This document shows, one piece after another, positions 23,120 to 33,860 of a stretch of DNA of 64,000 nucleotides. The position numbers and the translations under genes are program-made. The notes under the pieces are model-generated. The model was given only the letters and a program-made list of their open reading frames with translations. It ran no database searches and had not been told where the DNA came from. Position 1 is the stretch's first letter, and each line of letters opens with the position of its first letter. Origin of the DNA: Limnanthes douglasii subsp. nivea (lineage: Eukaryota; Streptophyta; Magnoliopsida; Brassicales; Limnanthaceae); contig JAUPFV010000005.1 of the NCBI GenBank assembly GCA_036936605.1, positions 123,994,453-124,058,452 of the forward strand, given 5' to 3'.

Positions 23120-24600
23120 GCTAGTTCGATCGGCTGTCGAAACACTAAAAGAGGATTTACAAAGGACATATGATAGACACGAAGGATCTACTCCGATTCA
23201 TCAGACTCAATCTGAGATTGAGTTGCGAATGAATTAGCTTCTCGATAAGATAAATGCTTTGAACGAGAAATATAATCAAAGAGAGCAGGAGACTCAGTCA
23301 TTTAGTCTGAAATCAAGGTGAGGCAAGTGAATGACCAAAATGATGTTGCTGGTCAATGTGACCGATCTTGTATTGATCGTCAAATCAGAAGCGAGCGGAA
23401 AGAGGCGCGATTCGAAGCGCCAAAAGAGCGTCATTCTTTTCGAAAGAAAAATAAAGATAAATAGTGGTATGTCACATCTAGAGATAAGAAAGTTGAAAGC
23501 TCTGGAACTGGTTTTTAAGAGATATTGAGGCTTTTCGAAAGAAAAGAAGGATCAACCTCGTAAATATAAGAAGGAACATAAACCTAAAATAAAAAGTGTA
23601 CCTTGATATTTGAGGGAGTCGAATTGGTGTGAAGGAAATACGTCAAACCAGTATAATGGGGATGATCGGAATTTGTATGCAGTGATGGGAACTGAGAACC
23701 GGTATGTTCAAGGTGTTGATTGGAGGAATTATCCATTGACAAATGAGATAAGATCAATCACACTTCCGAAATGATTTGATATTTCGAAATTAGAGTAGTT
23801 TGATGGGATGCAAGACCTAGATGACCACATCAAACAGTTTAAAAATTACATGATAAATTTTTAGGATGGTACAACCGAATTCCGAGAGGGTCCATTTCAA
23901 ATTTCAAAGACTTTTATAATGCATTTCGAAGACAGTTCATAGGGAGTAAGGAAATGAGGGAAATGGAGATACAATCATCAAATGCAAGCAAACAGTTGGA
24001 GAAAAACTGAAAGATTATAAGAAGCGGTTTCTCTTAACAAAAGCGAGTCTAGATAATTGTGAAGAACTGATGGCAACGACAGCTTTTCGCAAGAGACTCC
24101 TACCAGGAGATTTGGCTAATGAAACAACAAAAAGAAGAGCCTTAACTTTTGGAGCTTTTATGGCTCAATTTGAGGACCAAATCAAGGTTGAATAATCAAC
24201 CAGGGTTCGAAGGATAGCGGCTACATCAAAAGAATTTCTGGCAAATGCCACATAACTAGGGGCAGTCTTTGAATTCTGCCCAGCAGGCATGTCTGAGGAA
24301 CAACAACCTACAACCTCGAACTGGAGGATATTCAAACCAAGCTCCATTATAACAATTAAATAGGCTGAGGCCCAATAAATACATAAATCCTGAGTACTAT
24401 GCAAATTTGACTCAGAGTGTGGTTGTAAATTTTTTTTATAAAACTAAAGGGTGTGTAAATTTCAGGAAACCCGCTACAATCAATAGGCATAAGGACGAGC
24501 GAAACAACAAGTTTTACAAGTACCACAATGACATTGGCCATGATACCGTGGATTGCATTTCCTTGAAAAGGAAGTTCATACTTTAATTGAAAATGGGAAA
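23120..24600 (+). pseudogene. Element B gag remnant
   Basis: Recognisable parts are a basic, serine-poor N-terminal half (23331-23640), LPK and DDHIKQFKNYM (about 23770-23850), FYNAFRRQFIGSKEM (about 23910), and the knuckle KYHNDIGHDTVDC (about 24515-24555). These line up with element A gag (FRRQFVRSKEL; CQYHNDIGHTTDDC). The first knuckle Cys is lost. Stops and frameshifts interrupt it repeatedly. Confidence 0.65.
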
Positions 24601-25480
24601 TTACTAATTTATGTGAAAGCACCGAGCAATGCCTCGAAAAATCCCATAGCATCGAACTCACAACCAACCAATGCACAAGCTGAAAATTTGATGATTCTGG
24701 ATTCGAAGGTTGATGATTTTGATACTGCATCGGAATACTTGGACATGGATCCAAATCGGTTAATTTTGATGGCAGTGGAAGAGCCAATAAATCAAGGCCA
24801 CATTCAAAGCTTATGCGAATGTTTTGAGTCCCTGACCATTTTTGGGGGTGCTTCTATGACTGGTAGCACTGATAGTTCAAGGAAAAGGCACATAGTAATT
24901 CTAGCTACTCAAATAGAGGGGAAAATGTCTACCCATCTATACGGTAAGAAAGACATTCCTTTTATCCTTTTCGATGAAGACGATTTACGGGATACTGCAG
25001 GGCCACATGAGGATACAGTAGTCACTTGGGCAGAAATTGCTGGCGTTGAGATTCAAAGCATATTGATAGATACTGGGAATTCTATGAACGTCCTTTTAAA
25101 AGCTACTTATGACAGGATGCGCAATCCTCCTCGGATTTCTCAATCAGAGTGCACCATCATTGGTTTTACTAGAGTAACTTCACGAGTCATAGGGGAATTC
25201 GAGAGGAAGGTAAATGTGGGAAAATGACCTTTTAAGAAGAAGGTTCAAGTGCTTTTTATTGTGATGGACTGTCCAACAAGTTATAATGTCATTTTTGGAA
25301 GATCTTGGTTGTCAAGAATGTATGGCGTTGTATCAACAATCCATCAATGTTTCAAGTATGTTGTCGAAGACCGTGTAACGGTCGTTTAGAGCGACCAAAA
25401 CGTTTCCAGGTAATGCTACGCCACTGCGCTTCGGATTCGAGGATCCAATACTGATGATATGATGAATGAATACCAGCCAG
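24553..25480 (+). pseudogene. Element B protease remnant
   Basis: A 224-residue open segment (24553-25227) covers ESLTIFGGASM, SSRKRHIVILATQIEG, DDLRDTAGPHEDTVV and the catalytic IDTGNSMNVLL. It continues after a stop with KVQVLFIVMDCPTSYNVIFGRSWLSRM. DTG is intact, but the protein is truncated. At 25471-25479 the codons are TAC CAG CCA where A and C carry TAG CAG TTN. Confidence 0.7.
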
Positions 25481-25499
25481 GGGGTCGACCTCGGATTCT

Positions 25500-26500
25500 G
25501 AGGAAAGGGTTGACGATCTGAGGGAAACCTCAGGGTCATGGACAGTAATTGAAGAAATAGAGGAACCTTACTGACCCATATTCTACATCAACAGTTATTA
25601 CAATTTTTATCTTACAATTTAGATGTTTTCCGTTGGAAAACAGAGGATGTAACAGGGGTTCCAGTTGAAGTAATTTGCCATAACCTAGCTATTAATCCGA
25701 AGGTGAACATACAAGGGAGTCACGTATCCTTTATGGACGGAGAACTCAGTAGTGGTCAAGAAGAAGAATGGGAAATGAAGAATGTGTGTTGATTTTACAG
25801 ACTTAAATCGAGCATGTTCTAAAGATCCGTTTCTCGTTCCTCGAATAGACCAGCTGATTGATTCCACTTCGAGAAATAAAATACTGACATTTATGGATGC
25901 TTTTGCAGGATACAATCAAATTCAAATGGATCTAAAGGATCAAGAATGTACCATTTTCATCACATACAGAGGCTTGCACTGTTATAGAGTTGTGCCTTGT
26001 GGATTAAAAAATGTTGGGGCCACATACCAGAGACTAATGAACAAGGCATTTGTTACTCAGATCGGAAAAAGCATGGAGGTATACATTGGCGATATACTGG
26101 TGAAAGGTTTAGCAGACGATGCACATTTGGAAGATTAGAGGAAACATTTATGGATTGAAGGGCTATAAGGCTAAAGTTGAATCCAAAAAATTGTACTTTT
26201 GGAGTTCGATCAGGGAAATTTATGGGTTTTGTTATCAATAAAAAAGGGATAGAAGCTGACCCAGAGCAGTTAAAAGCTTTAGTATCCATGAAATCGCCTC
26301 GAACTATTAAGAAAGTGCAAATTTGGACAGGAAGGTTAGCAACACTTAACAGATTTATTTCTAGATTATCTGACAAATTTTTCCCTATCTTTCAAATGTT
26401 ACGAAGACCAAAGAAGTTTGAATAGACTTCGGATTTTGAAACGGTTTTTACAAGCATCAAGGATTTTTTATCGTCACCAGAAATATTATTTGAGCCTTGA
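25500..26500 (+). pseudogene. Element B reverse transcriptase remnant
   Basis: After DDLRETSGSWTVIEE come MCVDFTDLNRACSKDPF, LTFMDAFAGYNQIQMD, GLKNVGATYQRLMNKAF and VEVYIGDILVKG, then KLNPKNCTFGVRSGKFMGFV and GRLATLNRFISR. The catalytic box reads YIGD where YIDD is expected, so a catalytic Asp is lost. Open runs are 25782-26138 and 26177-26425, with a stop and frame change between them. Confidence 0.8.
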
Positions 26501-27394
26501 AATAGAGAACAACTCTTTTTATAGATCATGGTATCAGATTCTGTAGTGTGTACAGTATTGATAACTGAAAATTTAGGAATTCCAAAGCCGGTGTATTAGT
26601 CAGCAAAATTTTGGTGGCAGCAGAAAAGAAGTATTTGAAGCTCGAAAAAATGGCATTAGAATTGGTGGTGGCTACTAGAAAAATGCGTCCTTATTTTCAA
26701 GCTCATACCATCGATGTCTGAACCTCATTTTTGTTAAAGAATGTTTTGCAATGTCCTGATATTTTAGGGAGAATGACTAAGTGGTCAGTGGAATTGGCGG
26801 ATTTTAACATCATTTTTTCTCCTCAAACGGAAATTTAAGCACAAGCTTTGGCAGATTTCCTTGTTGGATTTCATTCAAGCAGATCAGATGAATAAGTTAG
26901 CAAGAATGTCTAGCCAGATATTCGATGTGGATTGTTCAAACTGATTGAGGTTCTAGTATTTTGGGATGCAGCGTTGGAGTTCAACTGGTTGCATTATCTA
27001 GAGAAACAATGCTTCAATCTATTAAATTTGGTTTCCACGCTTCGAATAATGAAGTTGAATACGAAGCTGCATCAGCTGGATTGAGACTTGCGAAGATATG
27101 CGGTGCAACTTCATTGCGATTATAGACAGATTCTCAATTACTGGCAAATCAAGTGTCCGAGTTTCCGAAGCAAAAAAGGATCACTTAATTTTGTATCTTC
27201 GCGAGCTTTGAAATTTGATGCTTTTATTTGATCATGTTATTGTGGACCTATAAATAGAGGGAGTAACCTGGAGGTTGATTCCTTAGCAACTATTGAATAC
27301 AAAAAAATTATCCTTGGATTTTATTACAATAAAGTTCATCGATTTTAACCCATTCAGATCAGTGTAAACATATTGAGGAACTGTTTGTTACCCC
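26500..27394 (+). pseudogene. Element B RNase H and second RNase H remnant
   Basis: The RT-linked RNase H is seen as KKYLKLEKMALELVVATRKMRPYFQAH and FSPQTEI.AQALADFLVGFHS. The second RNase H follows as TD.GSSILGCSVGVQL, HASNNEVEYEAASAGLRLAKICGATSLRL.TDSQLL. Many stops are present. The element is interrupted at 27394 by element A. Confidence 0.7.
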
Positions 27395-27821
27395 TGATGA
27401 GTCCGAATTCTGCATGCTCCCCGGACAAGGACAGATCGGTCCAAGTCCTCCGGACCGGACAGGTCACACGAACCGAACAGATCACTTCGAACACTTTGAC
27501 CATAGGACTGTTCGAACTATGACAAAAGTACTAAAAAACCTAAACACTTCGTGACTAAGCTACTTGCTTTCATACTTAGAGCTCATGGGTCTTTGAACAT
27601 GACCCGGGTCCATTAAATATGACCCGAAAGCCCATAAGGGCCCAAACATCAGGGTATAAATACCCAACCACCTGCATTAAGTGTGGGTAATGAGAATTAA
27701 CTGCTACCAGGCTGCTTAATTATCTCTCTACTCTCTACTCTAAACACATAACACCCACACACTACTATAAAACACCAACCAAATTACTAAGCCTACCCTC
27801 AGGTGATAATTATCCACACCA
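27395..27821 (+). repeat. Element A 5' LTR
   Basis: 427 bp. A TATA-like box, GGGTATAAATACCC, lies at about 27653, with a CT-rich segment (about 27720-27740) downstream as in plant LTR promoters. Confidence 0.95.
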
Positions 27822-27822
27822 A

Positions 27823-27842
27823 ATTGGCGACCACAGTGGGAG
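27823..27842 (+). other. Element A primer binding site
   Basis: ATTGGCGACCACAGTGGGAG lies immediately after the LTR. The same site, more or less decayed, follows the LTRs of B, C and D. I did not assign the tRNA. Confidence 0.7.
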
Positions 27843-27893
27843 GAGAAGGTGCCTGAATCAAGTATTCAAAACCAGCAAAGAAAGTCTGTCCGA

Positions 27894-29810
27894 ATGAATC
27901 CGGACAATCCAGAAGTACCACCAGCTCTGCTCGAAGTGCTGGGAGAGAACGATGAATACACTATCGAAAAGCGTGATAGGCTAAAGGGTGAAATAGAAGC
28001 TCTGAGGGCAGAAAAGGCCAAGATGGGCGTGAAAGAAAAGTCCAAAGCATCAGCTGCTCATCACACCGATAACCCTAGAGAGCATGAGTCGTCGAAGACT
28101 CATGTGAGCACCAAAAAGACTCATTCCAGTTCCAAAAATTCTCACCGGTCTAAGCCAGTGGAGAGTTCTGACTCAAGCTCAGAATCTTCTGATAGCTCTT
28201 CGGACAGTGAGGGAGTTGAAAAATCCTTGTCCTCTAGCAGCGATGAGGGTCGAACTAGAAAGAAGCAAAAGCAGATTAAAAAATATTCAAGAAAAAGGGA
28301 TAGACAAGGAAAGATGAAGAGGCATATTGGTAAGGGATCATCTCATAGCCGGAGGCATGTGGACCGGATGCTGATGGATCTCTTCGCTTTTCACAATGAA
28401 CCGGGTATCTTTGCAATTCCCAATGAGGGTATTGTGTTCAGTCGTGGAAGAAACTGGAGACAATCTCCATTATCTTCTAAAATTCTGTCCGGAAACCTCC
28501 CCAAGAGGTTTGACAGCACCAAAATAGAGAAGTACGATGGCAGTACTGATCCGGACAACCATCTGGAGCAATTTAAAAACTTCATGATGAACTTTGACGA
28601 CGACGATAAACTACTTTGTAGGGCATTCTCCCAATCATTTACGGGGAGTGCTCTAAAATGGTACAACAGCCTGCCTCAGGGTTGTATTAAAGACTTCGAT
28701 ACCTTTTGGGTAGCCTTTCGAAGGCAGTTTGTAAGGAGTAAAGAGCTCAAGGGCAATGGAGACACAATAATCCATTGTGCCCAGGAGCCAAATGAGTCCT
28801 TGAAGGAATATATAAGCCGTTTTGTGAATACCAAGAATGGGTTGGCTGATTGCTTCGAACAGGTGGCAATATCATCCCTAAGGCAAGGTTTGAACCCAGG
28901 AAATCTAGCTGATTCAGTGACCAGAAAGAAGGCCATGACATGGGGAGGGTTGCTGAATCAGGTTGGAAAACAAATAAACGTCGATGAAACAAATAAAACC
29001 AGGGTGCACAGGCACGTGAGGTCTACCCCAGTGGCACCAAATCCCAATCAGCATCAGTCCGGAAATAAAACAAGAGAGATCGGACAGGGGCATGGCAGGG
29101 CAAAAGCTCAGTCTCAGCCAGCTGCTCAAAGTCAGCAATCCAGAAACAAGAGAGGGCCATGGGTGCAACCGGAGTGGTTCGCAGAGTTGAAAGAAAGTGT
29201 GGCCACTATTTTTGAAAAAACAAAGGAAGAGGTGCATTACCGGAGACCGGCTACACTGGAGTCTCCCCGAGAGCATCGTAATAACTCTTTTTGCCAGTAT
29301 CACAACGATATTGGTCATACCACTGATGACTGCATAGCATTGAAGCAAGAAGTTCATAATTTGATTGAAAGGGGAAAGCTGGGGGCTTACGTCAAAAGAA
29401 GAGGAGGCAACAGGCCTGACAACACTCACCGGGTTGGTCCAAGTAATGCTGCTCCGGAGGGAGCCATGGTTATAATTGAAAGGTTTGACGTGGAATCTGA
29501 GTACTTGGATCCTGATCCAACTCGGAACAGAGTGGGTACAATTGAGGAATGTTCTAGGTCGGTCTCCGGGCTCATTAAGTTTTTTGAGTCACTTACAATT
29601 TTCGGAGGGCACACTATGACAGCTCCTACTGCTTCTTCGAGGAAGAGGCATGTTCATACTTTAGCCTCCCAGCTAGAAGGAGGCATGACTTCCTATCAGT
29701 CACAAAACTCATCCCCCTTCATTGTTTTTTATGAAGATGATTTAAGAGACATTGCTGGCCCTCATGAGGATGTTGTTGTCATAGGAGCATCTATAGGGGC
29801 AACGACATAA
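27894..29810 (+). CDS. gag: Element A gag polyprotein
   Basis: A 638-residue open frame starts at ATG 27894 (MNPDNPEVPPALLEVLG). The N-terminal third is a charged helix followed by a Ser/Lys/Arg-rich low-complexity part (SSSESSDSSSDSEG). The capsid-like domain (about residues 180-360) has EKYDGSTDPDNHLEQF, FDDDDKLLCRAFSQSF, ALKWYNSLPQG and FRRQFVRSKEL. A knuckle CQYHNDIGHTTDDC (about 29292) has C-X2-H-X4-H-X4-C spacing, as in other Tat gags. The end runs into the protease leader (GPHEDVVVIGASIG) and is then lost by a net one-base deletion relative to element C. Gag assembles cytoplasmic particles around element RNA. Confidence 0.85.
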   Translation: MNPDNPEVPPALLEVLGENDEYTIEKRDRLKGEIEALRAEKAKMGVKEKSKASAAHHTDNPREHESSKTHVSTKKTHSSSKNSHRSKPVESSDSSSESSDSSSDSEGVEKSLSSSSDEGRTRKKQKQIKKYSRKRDRQGKMKRHIGKGSSHSRRHVDRMLMDLFAFHNEPGIFAIPNEGIVFSRGRNWRQSPLSSKILSGNLPKRFDSTKIEKYDGSTDPDNHLEQFKNFMMNFDDDDKLLCRAFSQSFTGSALKWYNSLPQGCIKDFDTFWVAFRRQFVRSKELKGNGDTIIHCAQEPNESLKEYISRFVNTKNGLADCFEQVAISSLRQGLNPGNLADSVTRKKAMTWGGLLNQVGKQINVDETNKTRVHRHVRSTPVAPNPNQHQSGNKTREIGQGHGRAKAQSQPAAQSQQSRNKRGPWVQPEWFAELKESVATIFEKTKEEVHYRRPATLESPREHRNNSFCQYHNDIGHTTDDCIALKQEVHNLIERGKLGAYVKRRGGNRPDNTHRVGPSNAAPEGAMVIIERFDVESEYLDPDPTRNRVGTIEECSRSVSGLIKFFESLTIFGGHTMTAPTASSRKRHVHTLASQLEGGMTSYQSQNSSPFIVFYEDDLRDIAGPHEDVVVIGASIGATT

Positions 29811-30226
29811 GGCGAATTCTGGTGGATACTGGAAGCTCATCCAATATCCTTTTCTTAACCACATACAAGAGAATGAAGAATCCAGCTGTAATTCAGAGTT
29901 CGGACAGATCAATTGTGGGCTTTACAAGCATCTCAGCAGATGTGATCGGAGAGTTCGAAGAAGAAGTTCTATTGGGCAAGGGCCCTTTCAAGAAAATGGT
30001 TAGAATACTATTTATTGTGGTGGATTGTCCCACTTGCTATAATGCCATTCTAGGGAGGTCTTGGCTCTCTAGGATGCATGCATTGGCTTCAAAAGTCCAC
30101 CAGTGCTTAAAATATGCTGTTCAGGGACAGGTTGGAGTCGTCCGGAGCAGCCAGAAGATTGCAAGAGAATGTTATGCCACTGCCCTGGCTCCTCGAACGC
30201 TGAGGGCAGTCTGTATTAATGAACAA
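29806..30226 (+). pseudogene. Element A aspartic protease
   Basis: After the frameshift the protease continues as DIRRILVDTGSSSNILFLTTYKRMKNPAV, GFTSISADVIGEFEEEVLLGKGPFKKM, then DCPTCYNAILGRSWLSRMHALAS. The catalytic DTG is intact. It ends at the UAG at 30227. The protease would cleave the Gag-Pol polyprotein within the particle. In element C the upstream frame runs into DTG without a shift, so the shift here is a mutation of this copy. Confidence 0.8.
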
Positions 30227-30235
30227 TAGCAGTTT
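30224..30235 (+). promoter_or_regulatory. CAA-UAG-CAG-UUU stop/readthrough context between protease and RT (element A)
   Basis: The codons are CAA TAG CAG TTT. The downstream frame continues QFEGLSGGEGEIDDPRE into RT without interruption until 31016. It fits the UAG-CAR-YYA context except for the last base. Element C has TAG CAG TTA and element D TAG CAA TTA at the equivalent position. Confidence 0.6.
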
Positions 30236-31160
30236 GAGGGCCTTTCTGGGGGTGAGGGTGAAATTGATGACCCCAGAGAGACCCCTGGAGTATTGATACC
30301 GGTTGAAGAGGTAGAAACACACTGTTTGGAAGATGGGAAAAGTGTCAAGATAGGTTCTAAGATGCCACATGTTTTGAAAGATGAAATGTTAAAGTTTTTG
30401 AAGAACCATCAGCACGTTTTTGCTTGGAGCAATGCTGATGTTACTGGGGTTCTATCAGAAGTGATATCACATCACCTATCTGTCCGGAGAGACGTAGCAC
30501 CAGTGATTCAAAAAAAAATAGCTTTTTCCAAAAAAAAGGCTGATGTCATTGTGCAAGAGGTTGACAGGCTCACAAAGATGGGGCACATCAAGGAGTCTCA
30601 ATACCCTTTGTGGACTGCCAATCCGGTCTTGGTGAAAAAGAAAAATGGCAAGTGGCGCATGTGCATTGACTTCACAGATCTCAATAGAGCTTGCCCAAAA
30701 GATTTGTATCGAGTTCCCCGGATTGATCAGTTAGTAGACTCTACCTCTGGGAACAAGCTGGTTTCCTTTATGGATGCCTTCTCCGGATACAATCAGATTC
30801 AAGTAGATCCAAAGGATCAAGAGCATACCACATTTTTCACTGACAGAGGTCTTCATTGCTACAAGGTAATGCCATTTGGTTTGAAAAATGCTGGGGCTAC
30901 TTATGAGAGATTAGTCAACAAGGCATTTGCTGATCAAATTGGAAGAAATATGGAAGTGTACATTGATGACATGATGGTGAAGAGTGTGGATGAGCAGTTG
31001 CACTTATCCGATCTCTAAGAAACTTTTGCCAACTTGGTAAAAGTAAATTTGAAATTAAACCCAGAGAAGTGTGTGTTCGGAGTGCAGTCCGGGAAGTTTC
31101 TGGGCTATATTATAAGTGAGCATGGAATACAACCTGACCCGGACCAGCTTAATGCCCTAT
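30230..31160 (+). pseudogene. Element A reverse transcriptase
   Basis: Motifs in order are the leader EIDDPRETPGVLIPVEEVETH, KKNGKWRMCIDFTDLNRACPKD, FMDAFSGYNQIQVDPKDQ, FGLKNAGATYERLVNKAF, the catalytic VYIDDMMVKS (about 30957), and after a TAA at 31016, LKLNPEKCVFGVQSGKFLGYI. All three catalytic aspartates are present. The only lesion in this part is the TAA, where element C has an Arg codon (DLRETF). Length and order are normal for Ty3/gypsy RT. Confidence 0.88.
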
Positions 31161-31780
31161 TTCAGATGGAACCTCCTCGAAACATTAAAGAAGTACAGCG
31201 GTTAACGGGGAGATTAGTTGCCTTAAACCGATTTATCTCAAGGTCTTCGGACAGGTGTGCACCTTTCTTTCAAACTTTGAAGGGTGCAAAGGGATTCGAT
31301 TGGACCCCACAGTGTGATGAGGCTTTCAATGAGATCAAGAAGCACCTGTCATCTCCCAAAACTTTGTTTAAACTAGTTGATGGGGAGACCCTATTCATAT
31401 ATTTGGCAGTTTCAAGTTATGCCATCAGTGCTGTGTTGGTAAGAGATGTCGATGGTCATCCTCATCCAGTATACTACATCAGCAAAAGTTTGATAGATGC
31501 AGAAAGGCGTTACTTGAAACTCGAAAAGTTGGCATTGGCCCTGGTGATAGCTGCCAGGAAGATGAGGCCTTATTTCCAGGCTCATCCCATCATCGTCCGG
31601 ACTTCTTTTCCCCTGAAGAATGTCCTCCAAAAGGCAGACATTTCAAGCAGGATGACTAAGTTGTCAGTAGAGTTAGGGGACTTCGACATAGATTTTTCTC
31701 CCCGAACAGCAGTCAAGGCCCAAGCCGTGGCACACTTTTTGGTTGAATTCCACTCCGAAAGGGATTCGGAGAAAACTACT
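31161..31780 (+). pseudogene. Element A RT-linked RNase H
   Basis: The thumb or connection part NIKEVQRLTGRLVALNRFISR is followed by RNase H text: LFIYLAVSSYAISAVLVRDVDGHPHPVYYISKSL in segments, RRYLKLEKLALALVIAARKMRPYF, and FSPRTAVKAQAVAHFLVEF. The usual TDAS at the start of this domain reads LAVSS, without the Asp. In Tat elements this domain is often degenerate because a second RNase H follows. The segment is open within 31034-31969. Confidence 0.78.
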
Positions 31781-31789
31781 GATATAAAA

Positions 31790-32200
31790 GATAAAAAGGT
31801 GTGGGTTGTCCGAACAGATGGTGGGTCTAGCACTATGGGGTGTGGGGCAGGGGTGTGTTTGACTTCCCCATATGGAGACAAAATGTACCACGCTATTTGT
31901 TTTGCTTTCAGGGCATCTAATAATGAGTCCGAATACGAAGCAGCTATAGCTGGTTTAAAGTTAGTCTAGATTTGTGGGGCTAAGAGGGTCAAGCTACTAA
32001 GGGACTCCCAACTTCTTATCCACCATGCCCAAGGCAAATCTGAGGCTAAGAAGGAGCAGCTTGTGAAATACTTACTCCTCCTTAAAAATGAAGCACTCAA
32101 GTTTAAAAGTGTTGTTTTTTAGCACATTCCCCGGGCAGAAAATGAGCTAGCAGACTCATTAGCAACCATAGCATATTCGGAGTCGTATCCATGGATCCAT
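31790..32200 (+). pseudogene. Element A second (archaeal-type) RNase H
   Basis: WVVRTDGGSSTMGCGAGVCL (catalytic Asp in RTDGG), ASNNESEYEAAIAGLKLV (Glu), then after TAG 31967 ICGAKRVKLLRDSQLLIHHAQG (Asp), and after TAG 32120 HIPRAENELADSLATIAYS. This additional RNase H, close to archaeal and plant RNase HI, marks the Tat lineage. The two stops inactivate this copy. Catalytic residues are otherwise retained. Confidence 0.82.
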
Positions 32201-33517
32201 GTGCTAGAAAGCCCCTCCATTCAACTTAGTAAGGGTAAAGAAAAGGAAACTTTTGAAGTGCAAAAGAAACAACCTCAAGACTGGAGGTTTCCTCTCCTGC
32301 AATATCTCTCCGATGGTGTTGTGCCTCCGAATAAGTCACTAGCTAGAACTTTAAAACAAAAGGCTCGTGGTTTTATTATATTGAGAGACGTGTTGTACAA
32401 GAAATCTTATAGTAAACCTCTCATGCGCTGTTTGGGGGATGAAGAGTCTCAAATAGTCCTCTCCGAATTACATGATGGTGAGGGATCAGCCCATTGTGGA
32501 TTTAGAGCCTTAACTAGAAGAGTTTTACTCTCCGGTTACTATTGGCCATCAATCATGAAAGATGCTAAGGAATTGGTAAGAAGGTGTGACCCATGCCAGA
32601 GGTACAGCAATGAGATTCATGTTCCAGCTATTCCTTTGGAATCAATTTCTGAGCCTATTCCTTTTGCTCGATGGGGGTTTGATTTAGTAGGGCCTCTCCC
32701 TGTGGCGTCTGGAGGGCGTAAAACTATAATTGTGGCCATAGACTACTTCTGGAAGTGGATTGAAGCAGCCCCTCTAGCAGGGACAACATCAAAAGTTGTT
32801 ATAAAGTTCATTTTATCCAACATCTGTTGCAGATTTGGTGTCCCACAAAAGATAACAACAGACAATGGGCCACAGTTCGACAATAGGGAAATGGAAAGTT
32901 TATGTGCATCAAGGGGTATACAACATTATTTTTCTTCACCTTTCCACCCACAAGCAAATGGGCATGTTGAAGTGGCTAATAGGACTATACTGTCCGGTTT
33001 AAAGAAGAATTTGGAAGGGGCTGCTGGGAAGTCGCCTAGTTATCTACAAGAGGTCTTGTGGGCCTACCGGACAACACCTGGGGCTGCAACACAAGAATCA
33101 CTCTTTGCTTTGGTCTATGGGATGGATGCATTAGCTCCCATAGAAGCAACTCTCCCCTCCTTTCGTGTTCACAACTTCTCCGAACACGCTAACGAGGTGG
33201 CAATCAGAGGTCAACTTGATTTGATAGAAGAAAGATGAGTTAAAGCTCACCTTAGAGTTGCACACTATCAGGGCTTGATGAGAAGCAGGTTTGCTTCCAA
33301 AGTTAAAAGAAGATATTTCCAACCGGGGGACAAAGTATTAAGGAAGGTCTTCTTACACACTAAAGAAAAGTTGTTCGGAAAGCTGGCCCCAACTTGGGAG
33401 GGTCCGTATATGGTTGTTGAAATAATTAAACCTAGAACATATTGGTTGGAAGACAAAGATGGCAGAGTTCTAACTCATCCTTGGAATATCGAGCATCTCC
33501 GGATGTACTTGGAGTAG
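32201..33517 (+). pseudogene. Element A integrase
   Basis: The zinc-binding part has SELHDGEGSAHCGFRALTRRV and CDPCQRY (H...H...C..C). The core carries DLVGPLP and VAIDYFWKWIEAAPLAG (first Asp), TDNGPQFDN (second Asp) and HPQANGHVEVANR (Glu). After TGA at 33236 come the basic C-terminal part KVKRRYFQPGDKVLRKVF, GPYMVVEIIKPRTYWL and the end HPWNIEHLRMYLE with stop at 33515. The family inserts element DNA in the nucleus. In DYFWKW, Trp stands where other family members have Ser or Thr. One stop breaks this copy. Confidence 0.88.
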
Positions 33518-33703
33518 CACTTGTGTAAATATTTACTTGTTTAAACATCCATATAAATATTTGGGGGCATACTCTTTCCTCCCTGGTGGCACGAGGAGGT
33601 TTTAATGAGGTGTCCGGGCTTTTGAATAAAATTTGATGCCTTCTTAGAAATTTCCTAAGTGTTTTTAAAGTCTTATCCCTTTTCATACTATCCGGATTGA
33701 AGT

Positions 33704-33860
33704 AACTAAGGGCTATTTAAACTCTAGCCGGAGAACTTAAACACTCTCACTATGAAATAACTAAGGGTTATTTAAACCCTAGCCGGAGAACTTAAACACT
33801 CTCACTATGAAAGAACTAAGGGTTATTTAAACTCTAGCCGGAGAACTTAAACTCTGGCTA
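33704..33860 (+). repeat. Element A tandem repeat, three 55-bp units
   Basis: Units start at 33704, 33759 and 33814, each with AACTAAGGGyTATTTAAAC followed by CTAGCCGGAGAACTTAAAC. The third unit is partial. It lies between the end of pol and the 3' end of the antisense ORF. Confidence 0.9.

Noticed and set aside
28914..29429. Minus-strand 171-codon frame in element A
   Set aside because: It is the shadow of the gag frame, with hydrophobic composition from the complement and no conserved motif.
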